Shown here one piece after another: positions 12,385 through 21,993 of a DNA stretch of 64,000 bases. A program made the position numbers and the translations under genes. The notes below the pieces were generated by a model. The model had not been told where the DNA came from. It did not search any database and saw only the letters and a program-made list of their open reading frames with translations. Numbering within the stretch: position 1 is the first letter of the stretch; each line of letters begins with the position of its first letter. The DNA comes from Metellina segmentata (lineage: Eukaryota > Arthropoda > Arachnida > Araneae > Tetragnathidae). The stretch covers positions 13,710,120 through 13,774,119 of the forward strand of contig OX375880.1 in the NCBI GenBank assembly GCA_947359465.1, read 5' to 3'.

Positions 12385-12507
12385 ATTACCATACAACATG
12401 CTGGTGGGCGGAGTATTCGCCATCAAGGTGGAGCACTTCCTCACTGTCAACGGCTACTCCAATCTCTACTGGGGTTGGGGAGGTGAGGACGATGACATGG
12501 CCTACAG
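12385..12507 (+). CDS. Beta-1,4-Gal/GalNAc transferase, internal exon (third from last)
   Basis: Family 7 glycosyltransferases are Golgi type II membrane enzymes that move galactose or GalNAc from a UDP-sugar onto terminal GlcNAc. This 123-nt exon encodes 41 residues running from LPYNMLVGGV to the family signature YWGWGGEDDDMAYR, the acceptor- and sugar-binding loop. A pyrimidine-rich tract ending in CAG precedes it and GTAATT follows. The first base completes a split codon and the last two bases (AG) start an Arg codon finished by the next exon. The equivalent human B4GALT1 exon has, from memory, the same length. At the residue that sets donor choice (Tyr289 of bovine B4GALT1, in PYVQYFGG) this protein has Leu, a state associated with GalNAc transfer. 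Upstream exons carrying the transmembrane segment and the DVD motif are not in this window. Confident on family, less so on donor. Confidence 0.94.
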
Positions 12508-12574
12508 GTAATTAAATCCCTTTCCCCATATTATGTTTCTGCACACACGGTAAAGCTAAGGTTTCTCAAGAAAG

Positions 12575-12950
12575 CGGAGCCGTTATCTCGCAGCCGTGAT
12601 ACGTCATGATACCGCGGGTATAACTAGGCGGCCGTCTTAACAAGAGACCAGAGGTGTCAACTTAGACGGACAGAATACGGTGTTGAATCGGGCAATACAG
12701 ACGGCTGTCGTGATTTAATTTATTCGAAAAACAAAACAAAGTGTTTTTTTTTATTCTCTAGACCTAGTTTCTTATTTCGGAATCCTTGAAGATAGGTTAA
12801 CATTTCAACGGATTTCAAGTCAGCGTAAAATTATACTCCGGATCGTTACCAACAACAGGTTTAATATTCAATTATTTATCATTTGATTATTTAATTATTT
12901 GTTTAAAGAAAATCGCATTCAAGGTAAAGATATGGTGTAAAAGTGCTGTA
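12575..12950. repeat. ~390-bp repeat, copy 1 of 2
   Basis: It shares the run AGAAAGCGGAGCCGTTATCT...ACTTAGACGGACAGAATACGG with 17705-18125. It also carries the TTTCAACGGATTTCA motif that recurs in the Helitron-like repeats at 22.9 and 57.7 kb. A SINE fragment abuts it on the right. Confidence 0.7.
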
Positions 12951-12955
12951 AAAGT

Positions 12956-13122
12956 GCCTGAGCTGGCACCCCACTTTCCGAACTTCCACACCAACCCAAC
13001 GTGAGGACTTTCGGCCACGATAGATTTAAGGTGCGCCAGCCGCCTCTACACCATACGCTTACAAACATCCATGCCCGGAGCCGGATTCGAACCAGGAACC
13101 TTCCGATCTAGAGGCTAACACC
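12956..13122 (-). mobile_element. SINE fragment (head and 5' body)
   Basis: On the - strand it covers the tRNA-like head from the TTAGCCTCTAGATCGG region and the body as far as the GAGCTGGCACC block. The 3' half and tail are missing. Confidence 0.8.
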
Positions 13123-13344
13123 TCCCTCTCTCATGGAAGTTCCGCCTAGTAAGAACGCCTCGGCAAATTCGTAACAATGCCAATGCAATGTTGACTGTGG
13201 TCTTTTCTTTACCGTGGAGGTGTTTATCACGAATCCCTTATGGTCAAGCAATTAATAATGAATATAGCCTCGATCGTTTTCCTTCCATTAAGATATGCAG
13301 TACGAAGATAGATAGGTATTTAATTATGGTGTTTAATTATTAAC

Positions 13345-13627
13345 ACTGTAGCAACACAACGGGCTATTGACGACGGACTAGGATCAACCCCCGAAAATAA
13401 AGATACGAGAACAACAAAACGTAATTTTGAACCACAGTCAGAGGACGGTTACACCTGATCTGGCATCCCACTCTCCAAACAACGCCAAAGTGAGGGCATT
13501 AGAGACCACGACAGATTTTACGTGCACCAACCCGCTTTTGTCTACGCGGCCGTCTTTGGTTGGATTTGAACTCGCAACCCTCTGGTTGCTAATCCGTCAC
13601 TCTTCCAACCGGGCTACCGCGGCCTTC
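13345..13627 (-). mobile_element. SINE with alternative tRNA head (type B)
   Basis: The body is that of the common SINE, but the - strand head reads GTAGCCCGGTTGGAAGAG and GGGTTGCGAGTTCAAATCC, a different tRNA-like sequence with its own A- and B-box-like elements. Confidence 0.75.
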
Positions 13628-13639
13628 AGTACGAAGAAA

Positions 13640-14490
13640 ACATCCGCAGCTTTGGGCAATTGATGACGGGCAAGTTCATCCCGACAATGTGCCCGTCTAT
13701 TCATCCCGTCTGTACTGCGATATCTTTATTTAAAAAATATATAATCACTTCCTATCTAATCAGCCCTTACATCCCAGATTTGTGCCCTACGACACTTCAG
13801 GTTTTTCCAACGACTAAACATCACTTCTGAAAGGGAAGAGTCTTCATTCCGTGGATGTGATTCAATAAAACGCGATGAGGGAGATTATAGCGATACCACG
13901 AATAAACTTGCAGTGTCTCCCTATATTTAAAAAAAGTTACCGCCGCCGCAGGATAGAAAACTGTGCTGTTTAGCTCGATTCTTAGACGGTTTCCCTAGAA
14001 AGTTCCAATCAGAAAAATATGAAATTAACAGTGTTTGTTCTTCATCGTGTTCCCTGGAGAACTGTAAAAACCTTTTTCCGATGCGGTTATTAGTTTAGGG
14101 TTTATTAAGTGTCAAAGTTTGAAAAGCGAAATTTCTTCCGCGAGTGCGCAAAACACATATAAATTTTCAGTCTTAAGCCGTGAGTTTTTTTTAAAGAGTA
14201 CATCTCAACGTAAATTTTTGCAGCTCGTCGAGTTTTTTTAGAAATTTCAATTTGGTTCTTGATAATATTTATTTGAAATTCGGGAAAAATTGGTACATTT
14301 TTGTTACTTTTTTTTAAAACTGTCATATCTATATCTTATTATTTTTGTTTTTAATTTTAAAAATATTGCAGTATACCTCAGAATGTGTACTCTTTCCTAC
14401 TGTATAGTTATTTTTTAAATTGGTTATTAAATAAGTTCGATACGATCAAAAGTAGGTCTTACAAAATTCGAAATCTTTGGATATTTTCGC
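13640..14490. other. Nothing coding; left part of Helitron-like element
   Basis: AT-rich. The right part presumably belongs to the element ending at 14541, whose 5' end I could not place. Confidence 0.35.
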
Positions 14491-14499
14491 TATTTTTCG

Positions 14500-14541
14500 G
14501 GGGTTGGCGAGCGTAAGCGAGCAGGGGGCGGAGCCCCCTAG
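14500..14541 (+). mobile_element. Helitron 3' terminus
   Basis: GGCGAGCGTAAGCGAGCAG is followed by the hairpin GGGGGCGGAGCCCCC and CTAG. A GC-rich hairpin just before a terminal CTAG next to T or G is the hallmark of a Helitron 3' end. Confidence 0.65.
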
Positions 14542-14549
14542 TGTTTTAA

Positions 14550-15145
14550 AAAGTGAGAGAAACTTTCAGAAGTGCGTGAAGTCCCAATGAAGAAAACCTG
14601 TCACAATAAAAGTCCTAGATACAATGTTTCATTTTACTTGACATGCTGATACTTCTGGTGATGAGTATAACGCAGCATTCTTACCAACGTCATGCATTAT
14701 TGAGCAACATCACGAAGAAACTTTTGTCCCATTGTTGCTGGTCGGAATTTGAAATTCTTTCATGAATATAATTTGTAAAATAAGATTGCAGGAGGCAATA
14801 TCTGCAATACTTTACGAAGCATAAATGGCCTCTTCTGGCGGTAATACCAGGAACTGGATGGCGTAAGCATTATTGTTTCGTTTCTCACTATGGCAGCTAT
14901 TTAGTCTGTCTTATGGAAGAGATGGATCCATTTCCCATGCTGATTCGAATATTTCGGAAAGTGAAATTGAAAGCTAGAAGTAGGAGGACATGAATCGGAA
15001 ATTCCCTGAAACTTGAACGACTAGAGAGATTGTTCTTTAAATGACAAAAGCAAAAACTTTGGAGAAATCTCAAATTTTTGCGTACAAAAACACGGTTTCG
15101 TTCAAGAAAGGAACTTTTACTTCAGTTTTACATGGTATGTAGGTA
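14550..15145. other. Nothing recognised
   Basis: Intronic sequence without repeats that I can match elsewhere in the window. Confidence 0.4.
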
Positions 15146-15149
15146 TTCA

Positions 15150-15314
15150 ATTGACGTCTCACTGGAGCAACACAAAGGGCTATTGACAACGGTCCTGGAT
15201 GAACCATCATAGGGAAAGGTCAATAAACAATACCGCGTAATTTTGAACAACGGTCAGATGACGAGGTCGTATCGGAGTTGGCACCCCACTCTCCAAACTA
15301 CCATGCCAACGTGA
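15150..15314 (-). mobile_element. Old SINE fragment (3' half)
   Basis: A diverged copy of the 3' body on the - strand. It retains the CAACACAAAGGGCTATTGAC and CACCCCACTCTCCAAAC blocks as seen on +. Confidence 0.7.
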
Positions 15315-15321
15315 GGTAATG

Positions 15322-15622
15322 GTCATTTTGTAATTAACGTCGTACTAGAGCAGCACACTGGGCTATTGATGACGGTCCGGGATCAATCCCTTAAGGGAAA
15401 GATCTGAGGATAACACCTCATCATTGTGAACCACGGTCAGATGACGAGGCAACACCTGCTCTGGCACCCCACTCTCCAAATTTCCACACCACCCCAAGGT
15501 GAGGACATTTGAGGCCTCGACGGATTTAACGTGCACCAGCCTTTATTGTATACACGACCGTCTTTGATTCGAAATTGCAACCCTCCTGTTTCTAGTCCGT
15601 AACGCTTCCAACCGGCCCTCAG
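15322..15622 (-). mobile_element. SINE, type B head
   Basis: Body as in the common family. The head end (AACCCTCCTGTTTCTAGTCC, + strand) is the type B tRNA-like sequence. It lies directly next to the older fragment, so it probably inserted into or beside it. Confidence 0.7.
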
Positions 15623-15662
15623 TTTCACATGACCTTAAAAGCATTATGATCAACGACTAGAT

Positions 15663-15847
15663 GATGTGGAAGTTTGGAGAGTGAGGTGTCATCTCAGGTG
15701 TTACTTCGTCATCTGACCGTAGTTCAAAATTACGAGGTGTTGTCCTCGGATCTTTCCCTAAAGGAACTGATCCCGGACCGTCGTCAATAACCCGTTGTGT
15801 TGCTCTAGTACGATGTTAACTAAAGATTACCATTACCCCATATTACC
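15663..15847 (+). mobile_element. Headless SINE copy (+ orientation)
   Basis: It starts at TGTGGAAGTTTGGAGAG, with the whole tRNA head and upper body absent. It ends in an ATTACC tail. A perfect 12-bp duplication CAACGACTAGAT (15651-15662 and 15848-15859) shows it inserted in this short form. Confidence 0.85.
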
Positions 15848-15975
15848 CAACGACTAGATTAAAACAAAGAAATTCACTTAATATCTGGGGCAGCGATAAC
15901 TCGGTCGGAAGATTAACAGATAAACAACCGAAGGGTTACGAGTTCGAATGTCATCATGTTGACGAGGTGTGGTAT

Positions 15976-16190
15976 TGGTATTGGTATTTTTAATTAGCGT
16001 CACACACACACTAGAGCAACACAACGCTGTTGACGTTTGGAGAGTGGGTGCCTGCTCAGGTGTGGTTTCATCATCCGACTAGTTCAAAATTACGCGGTGT
16101 TGTCCTCGGATCTTTCCCTTTGGGATCGATCCCGGAAAAGTCTCCAATAGCCCATTGTGTTGTTGCTTCAGAGTGACGTTGATAAAAAAA
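15976..16190. repeat. Two SINE fragments joined in inverted order
   Basis: A - strand 3' tail (GGTATTGGTATTTTTAATTA, 15976-16027) is joined directly to a + strand body piece starting at GTTTGGAGAGTGGG and running to GAGTGACGTTGATAAAA. It looks like a rearranged pair. Confidence 0.6.
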
Positions 16191-16223
16191 ACCTACCTAC
16201 CTTACAATATACCTCAAAATAGC

Positions 16224-16541
16224 CGACCAACCGGCATAGTGGTTAAGGTGTTAGCCTCTAGATCGGAAGGTTCCTGGTTCGGATCTGGGTCCGGGCATGG
16301 ATGTTTGTAAGCGTATGGTGTAGAGGCGGCTGGTGCACCTTAAATCTATCGTGGCCGAAAGTCCTCACGTTGGGTTGGTGTGGAAGTTTGGAGAGTGGGG
16401 TGCCAGCCCAGCTGTTGCTTCGTCATCTGACCGTGGTTCAAAATGACGAGGTGCTGTCCTCGGATCTTTCCCTTAAGAGACTGATCTTGGACCGTCGTCA
16501 ATAGCCCGTTGTGTTGCTCCTGTGTGACGTTGATAACAAAA
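16224..16541 (+). mobile_element. tRNA-derived SINE, full length
   Basis: Complete head to tail. It is flanked by an unusually long near-perfect repeat (ACCTTACAATATACCTCAAA... ending AAATAG, just before and just after), longer than the other target duplications in this window. Confidence 0.88.
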
Positions 16542-16596
16542 AAAACTACCTACTTTACAATATACCTCAAAATAGAAGAGAAAACCGCATGCGTCA

Positions 16597-16927
16597 TGGT
16601 AATGGTAATTTTTAGTTAACGTCGTACTAGAGCAACACAACGGGCTATTGACGACGGTCCGGGATCAGTCCCTTAAGGGAAAGATCCGAGGACAACACCT
16701 CGTAATTTTAAACCACGGTCTGATGACGAGGCCACATCCTAGCTGGCAGCCCACTCTCCAAACTTCCACGCCAGCGCAACGCGAGGACTTTCGGCCACGA
16801 CAGATTTAAGGTGCACCAGCCGCCTCTACACCATACGCTTACAAACATCCATGCCCGGACCCGGATTCAAACCAGGAACCTTTTGATCTAGAGGCTAACA
16901 CCTTAACCACTATGCCGGTTGGTCGGC
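16597..16927 (-). mobile_element. tRNA-derived SINE, full length
   Basis: Flanked by 12-bp duplications CCGCATGCGTCA (16585-16596, 16928-16939). The tail is two GGTAAT-type units as read on +. Confidence 0.92.
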
Positions 16928-16939
16928 CCGCATGCGTCA

Positions 16940-17440
16940 ATTCAATTCAGAACGAAAGTATCAGTTTTAGAAAACTGCTCGAGTTGCACATACAAATAAA
17001 AATCCTCTTTCTATGCATATTAAATAAATAATCCCCACGTCAAGGAAAACATATAACAGCAAAGCATACAAATGCAAGCGAAAAGCGATTTATGAAACAT
17101 AATAGCAACTGTCAGACAAAACATTTATAATGGCAGTCGGTAGACGCACATAGATTTCCACCAGCACATATGGCACCCCGATAAGAAAAGAGACACCAAA
17201 TTGCAGAATTTAAGAAAAAAACACATCAACTTAAAGGATACTATAAAACTTATATTGAAAGAGTATAAGCTTCTTTTAAATTTTAGGCAAGTATTTATGG
17301 TGGTAACTTGTATTATATTCTATAGAATTATAACACGCTTTGACACCTAATACATATTTTTCAATGACATAAAATCAACATTTTTATTTTTTGACGTGTG
17401 TCGCTTTTCTTGTCGGGATGCGAATATCAATATCCCACAA
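16940..17440. other. AT-rich intron sequence, nothing recognised
   Basis: No repeat or exon seen between two SINEs. Confidence 0.4.
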
Positions 17441-17446
17441 AAACCT

Positions 17447-17699
17447 GCCGACCAACCGGTCGGGTAATTAAGGTGTTAGCCTCTAGATCGGAAGGTTCCT
17501 GGTTCGAGTCCGGGTCAGTGCATGGAAGTTTGTAGGCGTATCGTGTAGAGGCGGCTGGTGCACCTTAAATCTGTCGTGGCCGAAAGTCCTCGCGTTGCTC
17601 TGGCGTGGAAGTTTGGAGAGTGGGCTGCCAGCTAGGATCTGGCCTCGTCATCAGACCGTGGTTCAAAATCACGTTGTGTTCACCTCGTATCTTTCCCTT
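17447..17699 (+). mobile_element. SINE, 3'-truncated
   Basis: Head and body are present up to CGTATCTTTCCCTTTAG, where the ~390-bp repeat begins. The tail is lost. Confidence 0.85.
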
Positions 17700-17704
17700 T
17701 AGCT

Positions 17705-18125
17705 TCTGTTTTTTTAAGAAAGTGGAGCCGTTATCTAACAGCTGTGATACGTCATGATGCCGCGGGCATAACTAGGCGGCCGTCTAAACAGAATCCAGAG
17801 GTGTCAACTTAGACGGACAGAATACGGTGGAGGATGGGCAACACAGACGGCTGTCGTGGTTTATTTAATTCGATAAACAAAAGAAAGTGGCTTTCTTATT
17901 CTCTAGGCCTAAGTTCCTAACTTCGGGATCGTTGAAGATAGATTGAAAATTTCAACGGATTTCAGATCAGCGTAAAATTCTACGCACCAAAAACAGTTTT
18001 ATTATTCAATTATTTACCATTTCATTAATTAAATTATTTATTACATAATTAATTATTTATTTAACGAAAAATCATATTCAAGGTATCGTTCTGGTGTAAA
18101 ATTTTCCGCAGATTTTTCAAATCCG
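17705..18125. repeat. ~390-bp repeat, copy 2 of 2
   Basis: Same order of blocks as 12575-12950, plus an extra right end with TGGTGTAAAATTTTCCGCAG, the inverse of a motif in the Helitron-like repeats. It again touches a SINE. Confidence 0.7.
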
Positions 18126-18443
18126 TTGAAATTTTCATTCTGTGTTCAACGATCCCGATTTTACAAAAACGAGCTAATTAATTTAAGTCAAAAATGTTTG
18201 TTTGTTTTGCATCCCTTCCGTTCGAATCGTTTGGCGCATAAATTGAAATACCACCGCTACAAGAGAAAAAACGTTCCCCAACTGTTTGAGACCGCTATGA
18301 CGATAGTCATGGAAATGGCGGCTCCGATCATTTTCGTGTTACGCTCCCAAACAACGCTCTCTAGAAAAGCAACACCGTCTGTTTGTATATACAACGTTTT
18401 AGTGACATCACCCACAGCTACATCACGGCTATGCTTTCTTAGG

Positions 18444-18629
18444 TAATGGTAATGGTAATTTTAGTTAACGTCGTACTAGAGCAACACAACGGGCTATTGA
18501 CGACGGTCCGGGATCAGTCCCTTAAGGGAAAGATTCGAAGACAACACCTCGTAATTTTGAACCACGGTCAGATGACGAAGCAACACCTGAGCTGGCACCC
18601 CACTCTCCAAACTTCCATGCCAACCCAAC
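18444..18629 (-). mobile_element. Headless SINE copy
   Basis: It is 186 bp long and on the - strand starts at GTTGGGTTGGCATGGAAG. There is no tRNA head. A 13-bp duplication ATGCTTTCTTAGG (18431-18443, 18630-18642) flanks it exactly. Confidence 0.9.
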
Positions 18630-18651
18630 ATGCTTTCTTAGGAAACTGAAG

Positions 18652-18725
18652 CTTTAGGGTATTGATCCCGCACCGTCGTCAATAGCCCGTTGTGTTGCTC
18701 TAGTACGAAGTTAATTCAAATTACC
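18652..18725 (+). repeat. SINE 3' end fragment
   Basis: Only the last ~70 bp (ATCCCGCACCGTCGTCAATA to the tail) remain. Confidence 0.75.
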
Positions 18726-18849
18726 TCACCCACGAAAACCAAGCACTCACCAGTACAACCTTCTATACTACAAGTAGCTTTTACTTACGAGAGAAGGATT
18801 AGTCGTCGCTACTCGTCACAAAGAGTCACCAGCATCCATGCGCTTATAA

Positions 18850-19180
18850 TGCCGACCAACCGGTATAGTGGTTAAGGTGTAAGCCTCTAGATCGGAAGGT
18901 TCCTGGTTCGAATCCGGGTTCGGGCATGGATGTTTGTAAACGTATGGTGTAGAGGCGGCTGGTGCACCTTAAATCTGTCGTGGCCGAAAGTCCTCACGTT
19001 GGGTTGGCGTGGAAGTTTGGAGAGTGGGGTGCCAGCTCAGGTGTTGCTTCGTCATCTGACCGTGGTTCAAAATTACGAAGTGTTGTCCTAGGATCTTTCC
19101 CTTAAGGGACTGATCCCGGACCGTCGTCAATAGCCCGTTGTGTTGCTCTAGTACGACGTTAACTAAAAAATTACCAATTA
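18850..19180 (+). mobile_element. tRNA-derived SINE, full length
   Basis: This is one of the best copies: head GCCGACCAACCGGTATAGTG, B box GGTTCGAATCC, tail TTACCAATTACC. Duplications of CCATGCGCTTATAA flank it (18836-18849, 19181-19194). Confidence 0.93.
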
Positions 19181-19609
19181 CCATGCGCTTATAAACTGGG
19201 ATTCGTACCCGGGACCTATTAGGTGGAAGTAAACGCTATGAGCCCCTACACTACTCGCGAAAAGCAAAACAGGTTGGTTTTACGCAAGGCTCCTATTTGG
19301 CCAAGCAAGTTAACAAACACAAGACAGACGACGCCAGGTGAAAGAGGGTGGAAAGATGAAAAGAGTGATCGGAGAATAGAAATATCGGATGAAGGCAAAA
19401 AACGATCGTTTCGGTATCCCCGGGTGTATGACGCACGTGTTTATTAAAGACATTAAACTCCATGGGATTAGAAAAGAACACTTGGGTACCTGAAGCCCGT
19501 ATAGAGCTAAATGAGATATGTCCCTGCGGGCACAAAACCAAAATGGTGACTCAAAGAATAGGAAAGCTAGATTTCAATGCTTAATGTGGTTTTTTTTTGT
19601 TTGTTTCAG

Positions 19610-19711
19610 AATCAAGTATCGGAAGCTGGAAATCATTCGGCCCCCAGAAACGTTGGCTAGGTATTCCATGATCAAGCACGATCATCGACCGGAATCGCCT
19701 AACGCCATCAG
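19610..19711 (+). CDS. Beta-1,4-Gal/GalNAc transferase, penultimate coding exon
   Basis: This 102-nt exon (34 codons) continues the catalytic domain begun 7.1 kb upstream. Its first base closes the Arg codon split by the intron, giving MAYR followed by IKYRKLEIIRPP. It includes ARYSMIKHDHRPESPNA, which matches the family's metal-binding stretch (MIRHSRDKKNEPN in human B4GALT1). The Met and His at the metal-ligand positions are both retained. A TTTTGTTTGTTTCAG acceptor precedes it, GTAATC follows, and the last two bases (AG) again split an Arg codon. There is no frameshift or stop. The conserved phase on both sides argues that it is a functional exon and not a processed copy. Confidence 0.93.
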
Positions 19712-19965
19712 GTAATCTTACAACTTCCATTCCCGAGATGTGTCTTTAAAATATTCTAATTTTTCATTCAACCATACTTAAAATAAACTTAACACTAACG
19801 TATGATACACTCTATAAAAAAAATCGTCGCGCCAAAAAGGAGTTGTCGGATTGCTATAAAAAATGGGCGGATAAAAAGAGACCATATACATAGAAACACA
19901 AACGATTGAATGATTTATTTCAGACTTTGACCGTTACAAAGTGAAGAAGTCAATAAAGCGTTGGT

Positions 19966-20600
19966 TCACATCTGGCCTGGATGGAAGCTGTCACCCGGCG
20001 TGGCATAGACTGAAAATAGTTCCAGGATGGCGTTCTGCGGAATTGCTTGCTAAATTGTCTCCAACAGTCGGGCTAAATGGTCAACTTTCCGGTATGGTTT
20101 CAATCTCCTTCCCATAACGTCCCAAATGTGCTCTATGGGAGAGAGATCAGGTGATCTAGCTGGGTCCAAGGAAGTATTGGGAAAGCTTGAAAACAATAAT
20201 AGTAACAATAACAATATAGTAACACGTGCCGTGTGCTACCGGGCATTATCTTGTTGACAACTATGTCCGGGGTGTTGCTAAAGGAACGGTAACACAACCG
20301 GTCGTAGAATGTCGTCTACGTACCGCTAAGCTGTAAGTGTGACAACCAAAGTGGACCGCTATGAAAGGAGATGGAGCCTCTGCCCCTAACGCACTGTTGT
20401 GGGCATGTGTGGCGAGCTATTGTAAGGGCAGGATCTCCACGCTGCCCTGTATGTCTCCAGACAAGTCTGCGGTGTTGTCGTCAGGACACAGTTGGAAATG
20501 GGACTCGTCGCCTAAGACTATACGTCCTCAGTCAGCGCCGTTCCAAGTGCATCGATCCCGGCACAACTCCTTCATGGTGCGTCGATTTTTTTTGTTATAG
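19966..20600 (-). pseudogene. Tc1-type transposase C-terminal relic
   Basis: The - strand encodes pieces of a Tc1 DDE domain: DESHFQLCPDDN near 20480, then SPDLSPIEHIWDVMGRRLKP near 20120, and a C-terminal end before a stop at 19966-19968. Stops and frame changes lie between and within these blocks, and the N-terminal DNA-binding half is absent. An AATAGTAACAATAACA-like insertion (about 20190-20225) interrupts the region before SPDL. It lies within the last intron of the glycosyltransferase gene in antisense orientation. Not functional. Confidence 0.7.
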
Positions 20601-20629
20601 AGTGCAGTAACCCTCTGAGTTGCATGCGT

Positions 20630-20720
20630 GCAATATTGTCCCTTCATGACTTCTAACCAGTTTTAGACCTTTTGACCAATAGAATCCTTTCTAGGATTCT
20701 TTAAACCAATAGATGTGTGG
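20630..20720. repeat. Fragment of the 8.3-kb tandem-repeat family
   Basis: TTGTCCCTTCATGACTTCTAACCAG followed by AATAGAATCCTTTCTAGGATTC matches the leading segment at about 8330-8420. Confidence 0.5.
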
Positions 20721-21217
20721 GGCTATTACGTCATTATGTGTGTTGTAGGGTAAATTTCTCTTGACGATCAGATTCAAACTAATGGGTTGATAGTATCGTT
20801 ATTTTATTGTCTTCTATGGTCTACTGTGTGTACTGGGCTTTCTAAATTTTATATTTTACAGTAGTTAATAGCCCATTTTCTCAGGTACACATACGAGCTT
20901 CAAAACCTACTCAAAACTATTCCGATACCTCAAATGATCTGTCAAACAAGTAACTGATGCAGTTTTTCAAAAAATATGAGTTTCGATTTTATCTCGGACA
21001 CATTTTCAGAACAAAACAATCCAGTCCATTCGTAAAAACATTAAATGGTGTGAATCAGAATACTCTACCTGTATTTAAAGTCAGTGAATTCTTGTAAAAT
21101 TATTCTTGCACAGAAAATATTGTTATTCAAAAAGATACTCGTATTTACTGAGAACTCTAATATAAAATTATAAAAATTGAACATCCAAGAGTTTTTGACT
21201 TCTCGAATACATTTATA

Positions 21218-21993
21218 TGTTACCGCTAGAACTCGAAAGTCGTTAATGTGCACATTACGTAGCTGATCTGCAGATTGACTGATTTGCTCCGTTAACGTGC
21301 GGAATCAAGAGTTTTCCGCATTTAACCTAGGTAATGTGTATATTAACGGCTTCCGTATCGATAAAGTTCAAGTTTGTTTCCCTCATTTTATTTCCCTACA
21401 CCTTCCTCCTCTCCCTCCACTTTTAGTTTTAGTTTGGTTTCGCCAGCGTCTTGTCGTCGCCGGTTGTTTTTATTTCTCATAATTTGCGTCAGTTGCCCGT
21501 TTGTAACATAGCTAATTCTGTTTTCAAATTTGTGTCGCGATTTTTTTAAAGCAGATAAATTTAACTCCTAGTATGCAAGCAAGCACTGAATGGGTGAGTA
21601 AAATGAAGAAAAGATTATTAGCAAACCTCTTTAGCGAAGATTTAAAATATAATAGTGTTTTAATGAGACAAAACGAAAGTATGATTCCATAATTGAAGAT
21701 GTAAAGCGAATAAAAGTTTCCAAGAAAAAAGAATCATCTCGAGATTATCGAATAATTCAAAAGTATGATGTGTTGACTGTACGTTCTTGTTGTTCCAGCA
21801 GTTTCTTATTTTCTTATCTTATTTTCACTTTAACGAGTGCCTAGGTAATGTGCAGATTATCTAGGTCATTTGCAGATTACCTATGTATTTGAGGTATGGA
21901 AACAATTTTCGGCACTTTAACGTATCACCCTAGTTAATCTGAACATTACCTAGATAATCTGTAGAATAACGGATTACTGCACTAGCGGTAACA
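21218..21993. mobile_element. Inverted-repeat element with TA target
   Basis: Termini TGTTACCGCTAG and CTAGCGGTAACA are each flanked by TA (21216-21217, 21994-21995). Subterminal copies of TAGGTAATGTGCAGATTA-like sequence occur on both sides in inverted arrangement. At 776 bp with no transposase, it is probably a non-autonomous Tc1/mariner-type element. Confidence 0.7.

Larger units (their letters stand above)
12508..19609 (+). other. Intron of the glycosyltransferase gene (7.1 kb)
   Basis: GT (12508) to AG (19609). It is crowded with SINE copies in both orientations, two copies of a ~390-bp repeat (12575 and 17705) and a Helitron-like terminus at 14541. No other coding exon was found between the two exons, and their phases join directly. 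Confidence 0.85.

Noticed and set aside
18850..18930. tRNA gene-like sequence (A and B boxes)
   Set aside because: It is the head of a SINE repeated throughout the window, with no complete cloverleaf and acceptor pairing. Not annotated as tRNA.
18969..19184. Recurring 60-80-residue frames with VLTLGWCGSLESGVPAQVLL or its antisense counterpart
   Set aside because: Translations of the SINE body, repeated at nearly every SINE. Not proteins.
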